Below are positions 1 through 7,363 of a stretch of DNA of 8,515 nucleotides, piece by piece (position 1 is the stretch's first letter; every line of letters begins with the position of its first letter). The notes below the pieces were generated by a model. That model ran no database searches. It worked only from the letters and a program-made list of their open reading frames with translations, and had not been told where the DNA came from. Both the position numbers and the translations under genes were made by a program. Source of the stretch: JABMPO01 sp964539785 (GTDB taxonomy: Bacteria > Fidelibacterota > Marinisomatia > Marinisomatales > TCS56); assembly GCA_964539785.1 (NCBI GenBank), contig CAZIJQ010000080.1:1-8515 (forward strand), written 5' to 3'.

Positions 1-15
1 CTCCGCATCTTCCAA

Positions 16-31
16 AACTCGTCATCGAGTT
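16..31. repeat. Short perfect hairpin, AACTCG-TCAT-CGAGTT
   Basis: A 6-bp perfect stem with a 4-nt loop. It could be the terminator stem of a gene lying before the window, but no T-run follows on the + strand, so a terminator is not supported. Confidence 0.25.
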
Positions 32-42
32 GCACTTAAGAG

Positions 43-60
43 TTGAATTCAAGTTAACTT
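43..60. promoter_or_regulatory. Two overlapping perfect 10-bp palindromes, possible operator
   Basis: TTGAATTCAA (43-52) and AAGTTAACTT (51-60) are each perfect inverted repeats and share two bases. They lie between the candidate -33 and -7 elements of the glycosidase promoter, where a repressor could bind. AT-rich DNA gives palindromes like this by chance several times per window, so the operator reading is weak. Confidence 0.2.
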
Positions 61-75
61 AAAATATTACTTTTG
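43..75 (+). promoter_or_regulatory. Candidate Bacteroidota-type promoter (TTG / TAnnTTTG)
   Basis: TACTTTTG at 68-75 matches the Bacteroidota -7 consensus TAnnTTTG exactly, and a TTG at 43-45 could serve as the -33 element. The 22-nt gap is at the long end for this class. Transcription would start near 80-83 and leave a leader of about 30 nt before the glycosidase start at 111. The organism's sigma factor preference is unknown, so this is a motif match only. Confidence 0.3.
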
Positions 76-110
76 CCAGATTAATTTTCAACTTCAACCG
101 GCACTGGATC

Positions 111-2555
111 ATGATAAAAAAACTGTTTCTCCTGACCACCCTGATTTGTAATTACCCGCTATTTTCACAAACCCAGTTTTATACTACATCAACCACAACT
201 GTGGGTCCCGGCGTAATACATAAAAAAGTCCATGCCCCCACCGTTCCCTGGATAATAAATGTATTGGAAATTGATCTCCAAAATCCTTATCTGAAAATGG
301 AATCAGTGAAAGCCAATAATCGGCTATCCGGCTATGAAACCACCAGTTCAATGGCGACCCGCAGTAATTCTGCCGGGCACCGGGTGGTTGGGGCGGTTAA
401 TGCCGATTTTTACGCATCCGGCGGAATTCCCATTGGATCGCAGGTGATTAATGGTGCAATGCTAAAGACATCAGTGGATTGGTCCTCGATTGGCTTTGAC
501 GAAAATAACAAACCAACAATCGGGACAATTGCTTTCTCCGGTTGGGCTTCCGGCGATTCTGGTTCTTTCGACGTTGCTAACGTTAATGCGACGCGCTACA
601 CCAATCAGTTGATAATATATAATTCTTATTTTGGTGGTAACACCGGCACTAATGAATATGGCACTGAAGTTAGTCTGGCACCGATCGACAGTTGGATTGT
701 CAATGATACTCTTCGCTTATTAGTGACAGCAATCGAAACCGGGGTTGGCAGTATGTCGATTTCAACCGGTGACGCAATACTTTCCGGTCATGGATCTGCT
801 GCTGCATTCCTGAATAACTGGCAAACCGGTGATACGGTTCAATTGTATCTCGGGTTAAATCCGACCCTGCCGCGCCTGACTCAACTCGTCGGCGGCAATT
901 ATAAATTTCTGGAAAACGGTGTTTACACCGGCAGCACCAATACAGATCTGCACCCACGCACATTTGCCGGAATCAATGCTGACAGCACCAAACTGTTGCT
1001 GGCGGTGGTCGATGGTCGTCAACCCGGCAGCATTGGTATGAATTACCAGCATCTGGCCGATTATATGATCAGTCTAGGAGCAGTTCATGCCGTTAATCTT
1101 GATGGTGGTGGCTCATCCACCCTGGTGGTACATAATGTCGTTGAGAATTCTCTGTACACGGACGAAAGAACAGTAGCTAACGCTTTGATGGTCGTTTCCA
1201 ATGCACCGGAGGATTCTTTGATCGCAATTCAGCTTCAGCCTGATAATTTCCGCCAATTTCTCGGCTCAACTCAATCAATTGAAGTATCCGGTTGGGATCA
1301 ATATTTTAATCCCCGTAGCGTAAATATGGCAAATGTCAGTTTTAGCGTTAGTCCGGATGGAGGTGTCATTGATAATGCCGGCAATTTTACCGCTCCCTAT
1401 TACAGCAGCTCGGGTCATATAGTCGCTTCATATCTGGGATTAACCGACACGGCCTGGTTTTACATTAAAACTCTGCAAAGTATCAGTTTTGTAACCGAAC
1501 ACCAGAATACTGATAATATAATCGGCCTGCATTTTCCAATTATCAGCATCGATGAAGATAATCTTCCGCAGCCAATTGCCTTAAATGAATTCACCTGGGA
1601 GGTTCTTAATCCTGCCATTGGCTATTTTGATTCTGCCGCTGTTTTTCATGGCACACTGGAAGGTACCACCCAGATTGTCGCCTCCTATCTGGGACTTACC
1701 GATACCACTTCAGTGACGGTCGAAATCGGTTATGGTTCCACCGTTGTCAACAGCATGGAAGTACTGGTCAATTGGTCTGTAGACGGAGTATTATATGATC
1801 AATCCGCTACCAGTCTGTCCGTAACCGACCAACCGCTAACCGAAGGGACCGGGGCATTCCAACTCGATTATCAGTTTATCCGGTCCGGTGCTGGTCGTAG
1901 TTGGATCCATCTCAATAATGATTTCCCTATCTACGGTTTACCCGATACGATCAAATTGGATTTTATGTCAAATAGCGGGTTAAATCGTGACCATATGTTA
2001 GTGGTTGTAATAGCCGATAACGATAATGAATTATTCCAAACTTCCGAGGTTACAGCCGACACGAACTTCACGACCTATAATTTTGCCATGAATGAATTTG
2101 GCGCGGTGGAAACCAATGCAACTCTGCATTTTCCGATCCGAATAACCGCTCTCAAGATCAGAATGGGGTATTATGGCGCAATCGGCGATACTAACAGTGG
2201 TGTTATCTATCTGGATAATTTGCGTGTCCATTACCCTAATCCACTGGGAGTATCCGGCTACTCACCAGAGCTCCCAACTGAATTTCAAATATTCCAGAAT
2301 TATCCAAATCCATTCAATAGCAGAACCTCCATTAAATACTATTTACCACAAAAGACCCGTGTTAATGTGACGATTTTTGATCTACTGGGGCGTCAGGTAG
2401 TAATTCTGTTAAACAACGTTCAAAACCCGGGAATGCAATCAGTTGTCTGGGATGGCCGGAACGTAGCCGGCGCCACTGTTGCTACCGGCTTATATATCTA
2501 TACCATTGAGCTAAATCAAAATACTAAATCAGGGAAAATGTTGTATTTGAAATAA
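111..2555 (+). CDS. Secreted phosphodiester glycosidase (NAGPA/DUF2233) with T9SS C-terminal sorting domain
   Basis: 814-residue multidomain exported protein. Residues 1-20 form a signal peptide (MIKKLF start, hydrophobic core, end at LFSQ), which supports this start; there is no strong Shine-Dalgarno before it. Residues about 45-362 resemble the NAGPA/DUF2233 phosphodiester glycosidase fold: NADFYA (97-102), RTFAGI (283-288), DGR (301-303) and the family signature NLDGGGSSTLVV (329-340). Known members cleave sugar-1-phosphodiester bonds, such as the human enzyme that uncovers mannose-6-phosphate by removing GlcNAc; the substrate here cannot be read. Residues about 371-452 and 455-538 are two Ig-like (Big-type) modules sharing the segment IVASYLGLTDT. 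Residues about 545-708 look like a beta-sandwich, possibly carbohydrate-binding, domain. Residues about 722-814 are a FlgD-like T9SS type A sorting domain (FQNYPNPFN, FDLLGRQV, VVWDGRN, ending KMLYLK). It is therefore probably secreted or surface-attached through the type IX system. The domain calls are firm; the enzyme substrate is unknown. Confidence 0.93.
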   Translation: MIKKLFLLTTLICNYPLFSQTQFYTTSTTTVGPGVIHKKVHAPTVPWIINVLEIDLQNPYLKMESVKANNRLSGYETTSSMATRSNSAGHRVVGAVNADFYASGGIPIGSQVINGAMLKTSVDWSSIGFDENNKPTIGTIAFSGWASGDSGSFDVANVNATRYTNQLIIYNSYFGGNTGTNEYGTEVSLAPIDSWIVNDTLRLLVTAIETGVGSMSISTGDAILSGHGSAAAFLNNWQTGDTVQLYLGLNPTLPRLTQLVGGNYKFLENGVYTGSTNTDLHPRTFAGINADSTKLLLAVVDGRQPGSIGMNYQHLADYMISLGAVHAVNLDGGGSSTLVVHNVVENSLYTDERTVANALMVVSNAPEDSLIAIQLQPDNFRQFLGSTQSIEVSGWDQYFNPRSVNMANVSFSVSPDGGVIDNAGNFTAPYYSSSGHIVASYLGLTDTAWFYIKTLQSISFVTEHQNTDNIIGLHFPIISIDEDNLPQPIALNEFTWEVLNPAIGYFDSAAVFHGTLEGTTQIVASYLGLTDTTSVTVEIGYGSTVVNSMEVLVNWSVDGVLYDQSATSLSVTDQPLTEGTGAFQLDYQFIRSGAGRSWIHLNNDFPIYGLPDTIKLDFMSNSGLNRDHMLVVVIADNDNELFQTSEVTADTNFTTYNFAMNEFGAVETNATLHFPIRITALKIRMGYYGAIGDTNSGVIYLDNLRVHYPNPLGVSGYSPELPTEFQIFQNYPNPFNSRTSIKYYLPQKTRVNVTIFDLLGRQVVILLNNVQNPGMQSVVWDGRNVAGATVATGLYIYTIELNQNTKSGKMLYLK
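1419..1706 (+). repeat. Duplicated Ig-like module (shared IVASYLGLTDT segment)
   Basis: The peptide IVASYLGLTDT occurs at residues 437-447 (1419-1451) and again at 522-532 (1674-1706) of the glycosidase, each near the end of an Ig-like module and 85 residues apart. The codons differ at several third positions, so this is an old or amino-acid-constrained internal duplication, not a recent DNA copy. Confidence 0.7.
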
Positions 2556-2726
2556 AACTTTTACTATTTATTAGTTAATTAAGTCTAAGAACATAATTGT
2601 TGTAGTAACCGGATTATTCTCAGATTCAACACAATTACTTGAACAATCCGTTTTTATCGACATTCCTGCTGATAGTAAAATGAATAAAGCGATATGAATT
2701 TAGACCTGCCACTAACAGCATTTTAC

Positions 2727-2730
2727 AGGA
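2727..2730 (+). promoter_or_regulatory. Ribosome binding site AGGA of the TonB receptor-like gene
   Basis: AGGA lies 8 nt before the ATG at 2739 and supports that start. In the 183-bp gap from 2556 I found neither a convincing terminator nor a promoter, so read-through from the glycosidase gene is possible but unproven. Confidence 0.55.
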
Positions 2731-2738
2731 TATAATTA

Positions 2739-5162
2739 ATGAAACGACGCTTTCTACAAATCTGGATGATATTGTTTTTCTTAACCCCGGTTCTGATTAT
2801 GGGGCAACGGCCACAGGGAAATCCCCAGGGCATTATCTCCGGACAGGTCTTTGATTCCATAAACAACAGTAAACTGGAATACACAAATATTGTACTGTTT
2901 AAAACCAGTGACAGTAGTTTTGTCAACGGTGCTACTACTAATGCAATTGGAAAGTTCATCATTAATGAGGTACCGCCGGGGCAGTTTTTTCTGGAAATCA
3001 AATTTATCGGATACAAGATTAACCGCATTGCAGATTTGAGAATCGATCGTCGTCAACCCCACATTGAACTGGGAAAAGTTTATCTGGAACGAACGGTTAT
3101 CGCTGCGCAGGCTGTCGATGTTATTGCCGATCGACCAATGATCGAATACAAGATCGACAAAAAAGTGGTCAACGTCAGTGAGAACTATGCTCATATCGCC
3201 GGTACTGCAGTTGATGTGCTGGAAAACGTCCCTTCGCTATCAGTTGATCTGGAGGGAAATGTATCCCTGCGCGGCAGTTCAAGCTTCACCGTTTTGATTG
3301 ATAACCGACCTACAGCACTGGATCCTAACGATGTTTTACAGCAAATCCCTGCTTCGACAATCGAAAATATTGAAATTATTACCAATCCTTCGGCCAAATA
3401 TGATCCCGAAGGAATTTCCGGAATCATTAATGTAATCACCAAAAAAAGACGCCTGGAAGGTGTCAGTGGAATGATCAATACTAATGGTGGGCTTAATGAT
3501 AAATACGGTGCTGATTTCCTGTTAAATTTCCGTAACGGTTTTGGAAATATTTCTCTGGGGGGCAATTATAGTCTGCGGGCTCATCCCGGGCAAACTGAAT
3601 CCGAAAACCGTACTATTTTCAATGATACGACCTCAACAATCAATTCTACCGGTAGCACGGACTTTCAACGCAGAAGAATGGGGTTTAATGGTGAAATTCA
3701 ATTGTTTCTGAGCCAGCGAGATAATCTCAATCTGGGTTTCAGAATTGGCGATTTCCGCATGGAGCGCACATCGGAGTTGGACTTCCGTGAAATCTGGTCT
3801 CCAGGCACAATCGATAACCATTATCTAAGCTATAGTGATTCCAAACGCGGCGGAGAAATGCAGATGGCATCTGTCGATTACCAACACATTTATACTTCAA
3901 AAGCTGAATTTTCTATGCGTATGATGTATTTTCACCGGGCGGGGGATGAGGAAACCAGCAACCAGCTTATGGCCCCGGATCAAACCATCAAATCCGGGCA
4001 ATTAACTACCGAAAAAGGACCCTCCGACAGTTTTCGGGGAAAAGTACATTTTATACAACCGTTTGCACGTGGGTCAAAATTTGAAGCTGGCTATCAGGGG
4101 CACGAAAGGCACAGCACCGATATTACCGAATTTTCTCAGTATGATTCGCTCACTGCTGATTTCATTTATCTACCAGAATTCAGTCACAATATTGATTATC
4201 GTCGGACGATCCATTCCCTATATTCCCTCTTTTCGCAGGATAAAAATCGTCTGGGATACCAGATTGGCTTCCGCAGTGAATTTACCGATCGCACTGTGAC
4301 CATTTCCGGTGGTGATTCTTCAACACCAATCAAGCGCTGGGATTATTTCCCAACTCTACATGGTTACTGGAAAATGACGGATAAAATTCAAATAATGTCC
4401 AGCTACTCACGTCGCATAAACCGTCCCCGCGGATATTATCTTGAACCATTCCTGACCTGGACTGACGCATATAATGTACGTAAGGGAAATTCCAACCTGA
4501 AACCGGAATATATCAATTCATATGAATTAGGTATCCAATTACCTTTCAGCAATAATCTAATTTCGGTGGAAGGCTATTTGCGGGAAAGGCAAAATCTGAT
4601 AGAGCGCACTCGACAAATATATGCTGCTAACGTCACCCTCCATAGTGTAGAAAATGTGGGGCAGAGCCAATCAACCGGCTTGGAGTTGATGCTCAATATT
4701 AAAGAAATCAAGTGGTGGGATATAAACCTGATTGGAAATGTCTATAATTATCAGGTTGAAGGCGAATTTGCCGGTAATTCCTACGATCACTCCAGCGATA
4801 ATTGGAGACTCCGGTTAAATAATATATTCCGGTTTGGCGATGCGACTCGAATCCAGTTAACCGGTCGTTACAATAGTCCCTCTGCATCTTCCCAGGGTAC
4901 CCGTGCCGGCTATTATGTAACCAACCTGGGAATTCGCCACAATCTACTGGGGCGAAACCTAAGCTTGACTCTTCAGATCAATGATATTTTCAGTTCCGCA
5001 ATTAGAGAATACACCGCTGAAGGTGATAATTTTTATGCCTACAGCCGCAATACCAGAGACGCCCCTACAGCCATGCTTACAATCAGTTATAATTTTAATA
5101 ATTTTAAACAACAACGTCGCAATCGGGGAGAAGAAGGAGAAGATTTTGAGGAGGATTTCTAA
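2739..5162 (+). CDS. TonB-dependent receptor-like outer-membrane beta-barrel protein (OMP_b-brl_3 type)
   Basis: 807-residue outer-membrane protein. Residues 1-22 are a signal peptide (MKRRF, hydrophobic stretch ILFFLTPVLIMG). Residues about 32-115 form a carboxypeptidase-regulatory-like beta-sandwich (GIISGQVFDS, NAIGKFIINEVPPGQFFLEI, IGYK). Residues about 140-236 are the TonB receptor plug: DVLENVPSLSVDLEGNVSLRG, the VLIDNRPT segment, the IENIEIITNPSAKYDPEG motif and SGIINVITKK. Residues about 240-785 are alternating barrel strands rich in aromatic residues, ending with MLTISYNFNNF. A basic then acidic tail (QQRRNRGEEGEDFEEDF) follows the last strand. The architecture matches the Bacteroidota OMP_b-brl_3 receptors of roughly 800 residues, which take up unknown ligands with energy from TonB-ExbBD; no obvious TonB box is visible. 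There is no SusD partner beside it, and it is shorter than typical SusC (about 1000 residues), so a glycan SusCD system is not supported. The ligand is unknown. Confidence 0.93.
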   Translation: MKRRFLQIWMILFFLTPVLIMGQRPQGNPQGIISGQVFDSINNSKLEYTNIVLFKTSDSSFVNGATTNAIGKFIINEVPPGQFFLEIKFIGYKINRIADLRIDRRQPHIELGKVYLERTVIAAQAVDVIADRPMIEYKIDKKVVNVSENYAHIAGTAVDVLENVPSLSVDLEGNVSLRGSSSFTVLIDNRPTALDPNDVLQQIPASTIENIEIITNPSAKYDPEGISGIINVITKKRRLEGVSGMINTNGGLNDKYGADFLLNFRNGFGNISLGGNYSLRAHPGQTESENRTIFNDTTSTINSTGSTDFQRRRMGFNGEIQLFLSQRDNLNLGFRIGDFRMERTSELDFREIWSPGTIDNHYLSYSDSKRGGEMQMASVDYQHIYTSKAEFSMRMMYFHRAGDEETSNQLMAPDQTIKSGQLTTEKGPSDSFRGKVHFIQPFARGSKFEAGYQGHERHSTDITEFSQYDSLTADFIYLPEFSHNIDYRRTIHSLYSLFSQDKNRLGYQIGFRSEFTDRTVTISGGDSSTPIKRWDYFPTLHGYWKMTDKIQIMSSYSRRINRPRGYYLEPFLTWTDAYNVRKGNSNLKPEYINSYELGIQLPFSNNLISVEGYLRERQNLIERTRQIYAANVTLHSVENVGQSQSTGLELMLNIKEIKWWDINLIGNVYNYQVEGEFAGNSYDHSSDNWRLRLNNIFRFGDATRIQLTGRYNSPSASSQGTRAGYYVTNLGIRHNLLGRNLSLTLQINDIFSSAIREYTAEGDNFYAYSRNTRDAPTAMLTISYNFNNFKQQRRNRGEEGEDFEEDF

Positions 5163-5220
5163 AAAATAAAAGCTGCTTAAATGCGCCAAAATCCTGGCTA
5201 TATGGAGCTTTAATAATTTA
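5161..5220. terminator. Candidate bidirectional terminator between convergent genes
   Basis: The 67-bp gap between the receptor stop and the kinase stop holds AAAGCT (5169-5174) paired with AGCTTT (5206-5211), enclosing a second short stem, GCCA (5185-5188) with TGGC (5195-5198). The minus strand has a T-rich exit after the stem (complement of the A-rich 5161-5170), and the plus strand continues TTTAATAATTT. Position and symmetry suit a shared terminator, but the stem is imperfect and not GC-rich. Confidence 0.35.
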
Positions 5221-5229
5221 TATGTAAAA

Positions 5230-6975
5230 TTACACAGCCGGTAACCGTAAGTAAAAATTATTGCCAGTCGGTAAATTCGGTATAACCCCAACTTCACCAC
5301 CGTGAGCTTCAGCAATCCTTTTTACAATTGCCAATCCCAATCCCCGGCCCCGCTTGGCACCCTTTTCCAATTGAACACCCCGATTAAAAACCAGGGGGCG
5401 TTTCTGCTCGGGAATTGTTGGACCAAAATCTAGGAATTGGATATTAAAATAACCATCCCCTTTCTCAATTTCCACTTCGATCCGTTTGCCATCAGAGGAA
5501 TATTTTATTGCGTTACTAATATAATTTTTAAATACTTCAGCAATAATCGGATTAGCTTTAACCATTACCGGCGAGGTATTGTTCAGACTGATAGTCATGT
5601 CCTTGGTTTTTAAACTTGATTCAAATTCATTTGCTACTTGCTGAATAATATCTACTATATTGATCTGATCCAGGGCTATTTCGTCTCCCAGGGTTACCTT
5701 GGACATAATAGTAGCGTTTTCAATAACACTTAGCAGATTTGTACAACTTTCACTGACTAATTGCAATCCTTCGTTGTCAGGGTCCTCCTCCAGCAGCATT
5801 TCTGACATCCCATTGATTACGCCCGCTGGATTCTTCAAATCATGGGTAATTACATCCAACAATAGTTTTTTCATTTTGTTGGCTTCGTTTAATTGTTCCG
5901 ATAAAAGTCGGTATTTTTCCTCGGATTTGATTATTGCTTCCTGGGTCTGTTTATGGTGGATAGCATTGCCGATTTTATTGGAAACATATTCCAGAATATC
6001 AAGATCCCTTTCACTATAGAGCTGGTCGTCACTATAGCTTTGAACTACAATTGCCCCAATGACTTCTTTCCTGACTCTAAGGGGTGCGCCCAACCATAAT
6101 TCCGAAGGTGTACCAGCTTGATTAATTTTTCCTTGTTCAATCAGATCAAAAATATCGGATTTCTTATAAAAAACTGGCTGTCCGGTTTTAAGGACGTAAT
6201 CAGTCAGGCTCAATCCCAGTGGTCGCGGTTCGGGGGCAGCATCTTCTTCATCAATAAAATAAGGAAAAGATAACATTTTACTCTCGCTGTCAAAAAACGC
6301 AATATAAAAATTGCGCGTATCTATTACTTCATGAAGAGTATTTCTGATTAAAGTATACAAATCATACAGATTACCAGTACCACTGACAGCATGGGCAATC
6401 TTGTAGATGACATCCTGCATTCGATTGGCTTGTTGCAGAGCATCTTCAACTTTTTTGCGTTCCTGAATTTCTTCCAGTAAATTACGTGTTTTCCTGATAA
6501 TCTGTTTGCGCAGAACAGCAAGTCCACCAATGGTAATAAAAAATAAAACAATGACAACGATTCCCACCAATACCGCATTACGTATCATTTGTTGGGTTAC
6601 AAATTGCCGTCCCTCATAAATCTCGATCCATTTTATATGTATGTGATCATATTGTCCGGTCTGCTTCAGGGTTTGGATTCCCTCATTCATTTTAGCTAAT
6701 AATTCCGGATTACCCTTCTTTAAAGCAAACGATGCGTTACGGGGGAGTAACAAAGGACCAACCGCCAATAGATTATCAAAACCATATTTCCGTAGATTAT
6801 ACTGTCCCTGCACATTAGGAATCAGCGTACAATCATAATTTCCAGCTGCCAATAATCGTAGAGCATCCACTGAAGAAGATACTGTGGTAATTTCTGCTGA
6901 TAAATTCTGATCATTAATAAAATCGATACTGACCCCCCCCCTCAACCAGGACAATATTTTTCCCTTGGAGATCAT
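5230..6975 (-). CDS. C-terminal fragment of the kinase: sensor lobe end, TM, GAF, HisKA, HATPase_c
   Basis: 581-residue open frame holding the rest of the kinase. Residues 1-12 (MISKGKILSWLR) are out-of-frame reading of the upstream half; the real protein sequence resumes at about residue 15 (VSIDFIND). Residues 15-122 finish the solute-binding domain (DALRLLAAGNYDCTLI). Residues 134-155 are a transmembrane helix followed by a basic stop-transfer stretch. Residues 187-340 are a GAF domain (NLYDLYTLIRNTL, APLRVRKEVIGAIVVQSYS). His378 in DVITHDLKNPAG is the phosphorylation site. Residues about 470-580 are the ATP-binding domain (NYISNAIKYSS, DFGPTIP, GRGLGLAIVKRI, HGGEVGV). The ATG at 6975 has no visible ribosome binding site, which argues against independent translation. 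Confidence 0.8.
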   Translation of the reverse strand: MISKGKILSWLRGGVSIDFINDQNLSAEITTVSSSVDALRLLAAGNYDCTLIPNVQGQYNLRKYGFDNLLAVGPLLLPRNASFALKKGNPELLAKMNEGIQTLKQTGQYDHIHIKWIEIYEGRQFVTQQMIRNAVLVGIVVIVLFFITIGGLAVLRKQIIRKTRNLLEEIQERKKVEDALQQANRMQDVIYKIAHAVSGTGNLYDLYTLIRNTLHEVIDTRNFYIAFFDSESKMLSFPYFIDEEDAAPEPRPLGLSLTDYVLKTGQPVFYKKSDIFDLIEQGKINQAGTPSELWLGAPLRVRKEVIGAIVVQSYSDDQLYSERDLDILEYVSNKIGNAIHHKQTQEAIIKSEEKYRLLSEQLNEANKMKKLLLDVITHDLKNPAGVINGMSEMLLEEDPDNEGLQLVSESCTNLLSVIENATIMSKVTLGDEIALDQINIVDIIQQVANEFESSLKTKDMTISLNNTSPVMVKANPIIAEVFKNYISNAIKYSSDGKRIEVEIEKGDGYFNIQFLDFGPTIPEQKRPLVFNRGVQLEKGAKRGRGLGLAIVKRIAEAHGGEVGVIPNLPTGNNFYLRLPAV

Positions 6976-7363
6976 CTAGTTGAAGGATATCAGAATTCTT
7001 TTGAGTGAAGATTGAATATGAAACCGTTTCATAGGGAATGCTAAAATCAAATTTTTCAGCACGATCTTTTGAATAGTACATTCCAATCAGTACGTCAATT
7101 TCACCGGAATCAAGAGCCTGATAAATTTCATCCCATGGACCAAGCTCTAAATTAATTTTTAAGCCAGTAATTTTCGCAACAGCATTGAAAAATTCAACAT
7201 TTAGCCCGGCCGGCTGCCCGGAACCGTCAAGAAACTCATAGGGTGGATAATTATAATGTCCCCGGACCTGAACGACACTACTATCGGTAATTTCATTGAT
7301 GGCCGACAATCGGAAACTCAGAACGAGTATTAGAGTTAGTGTTTTAAAAATTCCTGCTTTCAT
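6914..7363 (-). CDS. N-terminal fragment of the kinase: periplasmic solute-binding sensor lobe
   Basis: 149-residue open frame. Residues 1-21 are a signal peptide (MKAGIFKTLTLILVLSFRLS), which supports the ATG at 7363; only a weak GAAG precedes it. Residues 30-143 match the first part of the bacterial extracellular solute-binding family 3 domain: YPPYEFLDGSGQPAGLNVEF, then GPWDEIYQALDSGEIDVLIG, then SKDRAEKFDFSIPY, whose Arg is placed like the ligand-carboxylate-binding Arg of amino-acid binding proteins. After VLVEGG (138-143) the frame runs into an unrelated tail, GQYRFY, and stops, because of the G9 tract. Alone it would be a half-domain without the second lobe, so it is unlikely to work as a free binding protein. 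Confidence 0.75.
   Translation of the reverse strand: MKAGIFKTLTLILVLSFRLSAINEITDSSVVQVRGHYNYPPYEFLDGSGQPAGLNVEFFNAVAKITGLKINLELGPWDEIYQALDSGEIDVLIGMYYSKDRAEKFDFSIPYETVSYSIFTQKNSDILQLDDLQGKNIVLVEGGGQYRFY
6933..6941. repeat. C9/G9 homopolymer at the frameshift point
   Basis: Nine consecutive C on the + strand (nine G in the kinase coding strand), the longest G/C run I see in the window. In the first frame it reads GAG GGG GGG GGT, in the second AGG GGG GGG GTC. With eight G the junction is VLVEGG-VSIDFIND and the sensor domain is continuous. Homopolymers of this length are prone to polymerase slippage and to sequencing error. Confidence 0.9.

Larger units (their letters stand above)
5230..7363 (-). 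pseudogene. Sensor histidine kinase (SBP3-TM-GAF-HisKA-HATPase), frameshifted at a G9 tract
   Basis: The two minus-strand frames here are halves of one gene. Reading with eight instead of nine G at 6933-6941 joins them into 710 residues, ending at the stop at 5230 (2133 nt, 711 codons). Composite layout: signal peptide 1-21; family 3 solute-binding (amino-acid-type) periplasmic sensor about 30-250; transmembrane helix about 263-284; short coiled coil about 285-315; GAF about 320-470; HisKA with phospho-acceptor His507 in ITHDLKNP; HATPase_c with N box NYISNAIKYS (613-622), G1-like DFGPT (645-649) and G2 GRGLGLAI (672-679). Such kinases sense a small ligand in the periplasm and phosphorylate a response regulator; none lies in the window. 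As sequenced, translation stops after the sensor half, so no kinase would be made unless the frame is corrected. Whether this is a decayed gene, a phase-off state or a sequencing error cannot be settled here. Confidence 0.85.

Noticed and set aside
16..31. Rho-independent terminator at the window start
   Set aside because: The hairpin is perfect but short and no T-run follows, so only a hairpin is reported.
2556..2738. Promoter or terminator in the glycosidase-receptor gap
   Set aside because: TTG-like boxes occur at 2597 and 2639 but no -10 element sits at a fitting distance, and no stable stem with T-run is present.
2781..3194. Open frame of 137 codons on the minus strand inside the receptor gene, and similar frames at 3191-3565, 4959-5315 and 700-963
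   Set aside because: All lie opposite well-supported coding sequence, have no recognisable protein features and are shadows of the real frames.
2739..5162. SusC of a glycan-uptake SusCD pair
   Set aside because: The protein is about 200 residues shorter than SusC, fits OMP_b-brl_3 receptors better, and no SusD-like lipoprotein gene is adjacent.
5699..6019. Open frame of 106 codons on the plus strand within the kinase
   Set aside because: It is antisense to the HisKA and GAF region, whose protein motifs are unmistakable; its sequence looks like complement of coding DNA.
6914..6975. Two overlapping separate genes: a short periplasmic binding protein and an independent kinase starting at 6975
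   Set aside because: The short frame is half a solute-binding domain, the longer one starts with out-of-frame residues and lacks a ribosome binding site, and one base change at the G9 run joins the two into a continuous family-like protein.
6930..6975. Programmed ribosomal frameshifting at the G9 run
   Set aside because: No slippery heptamer of the usual A/U-rich kind, stimulatory stem or internal Shine-Dalgarno stands out, and this kinase type is not known to use recoding. Slippage at the run is possible but simpler explanations exist.
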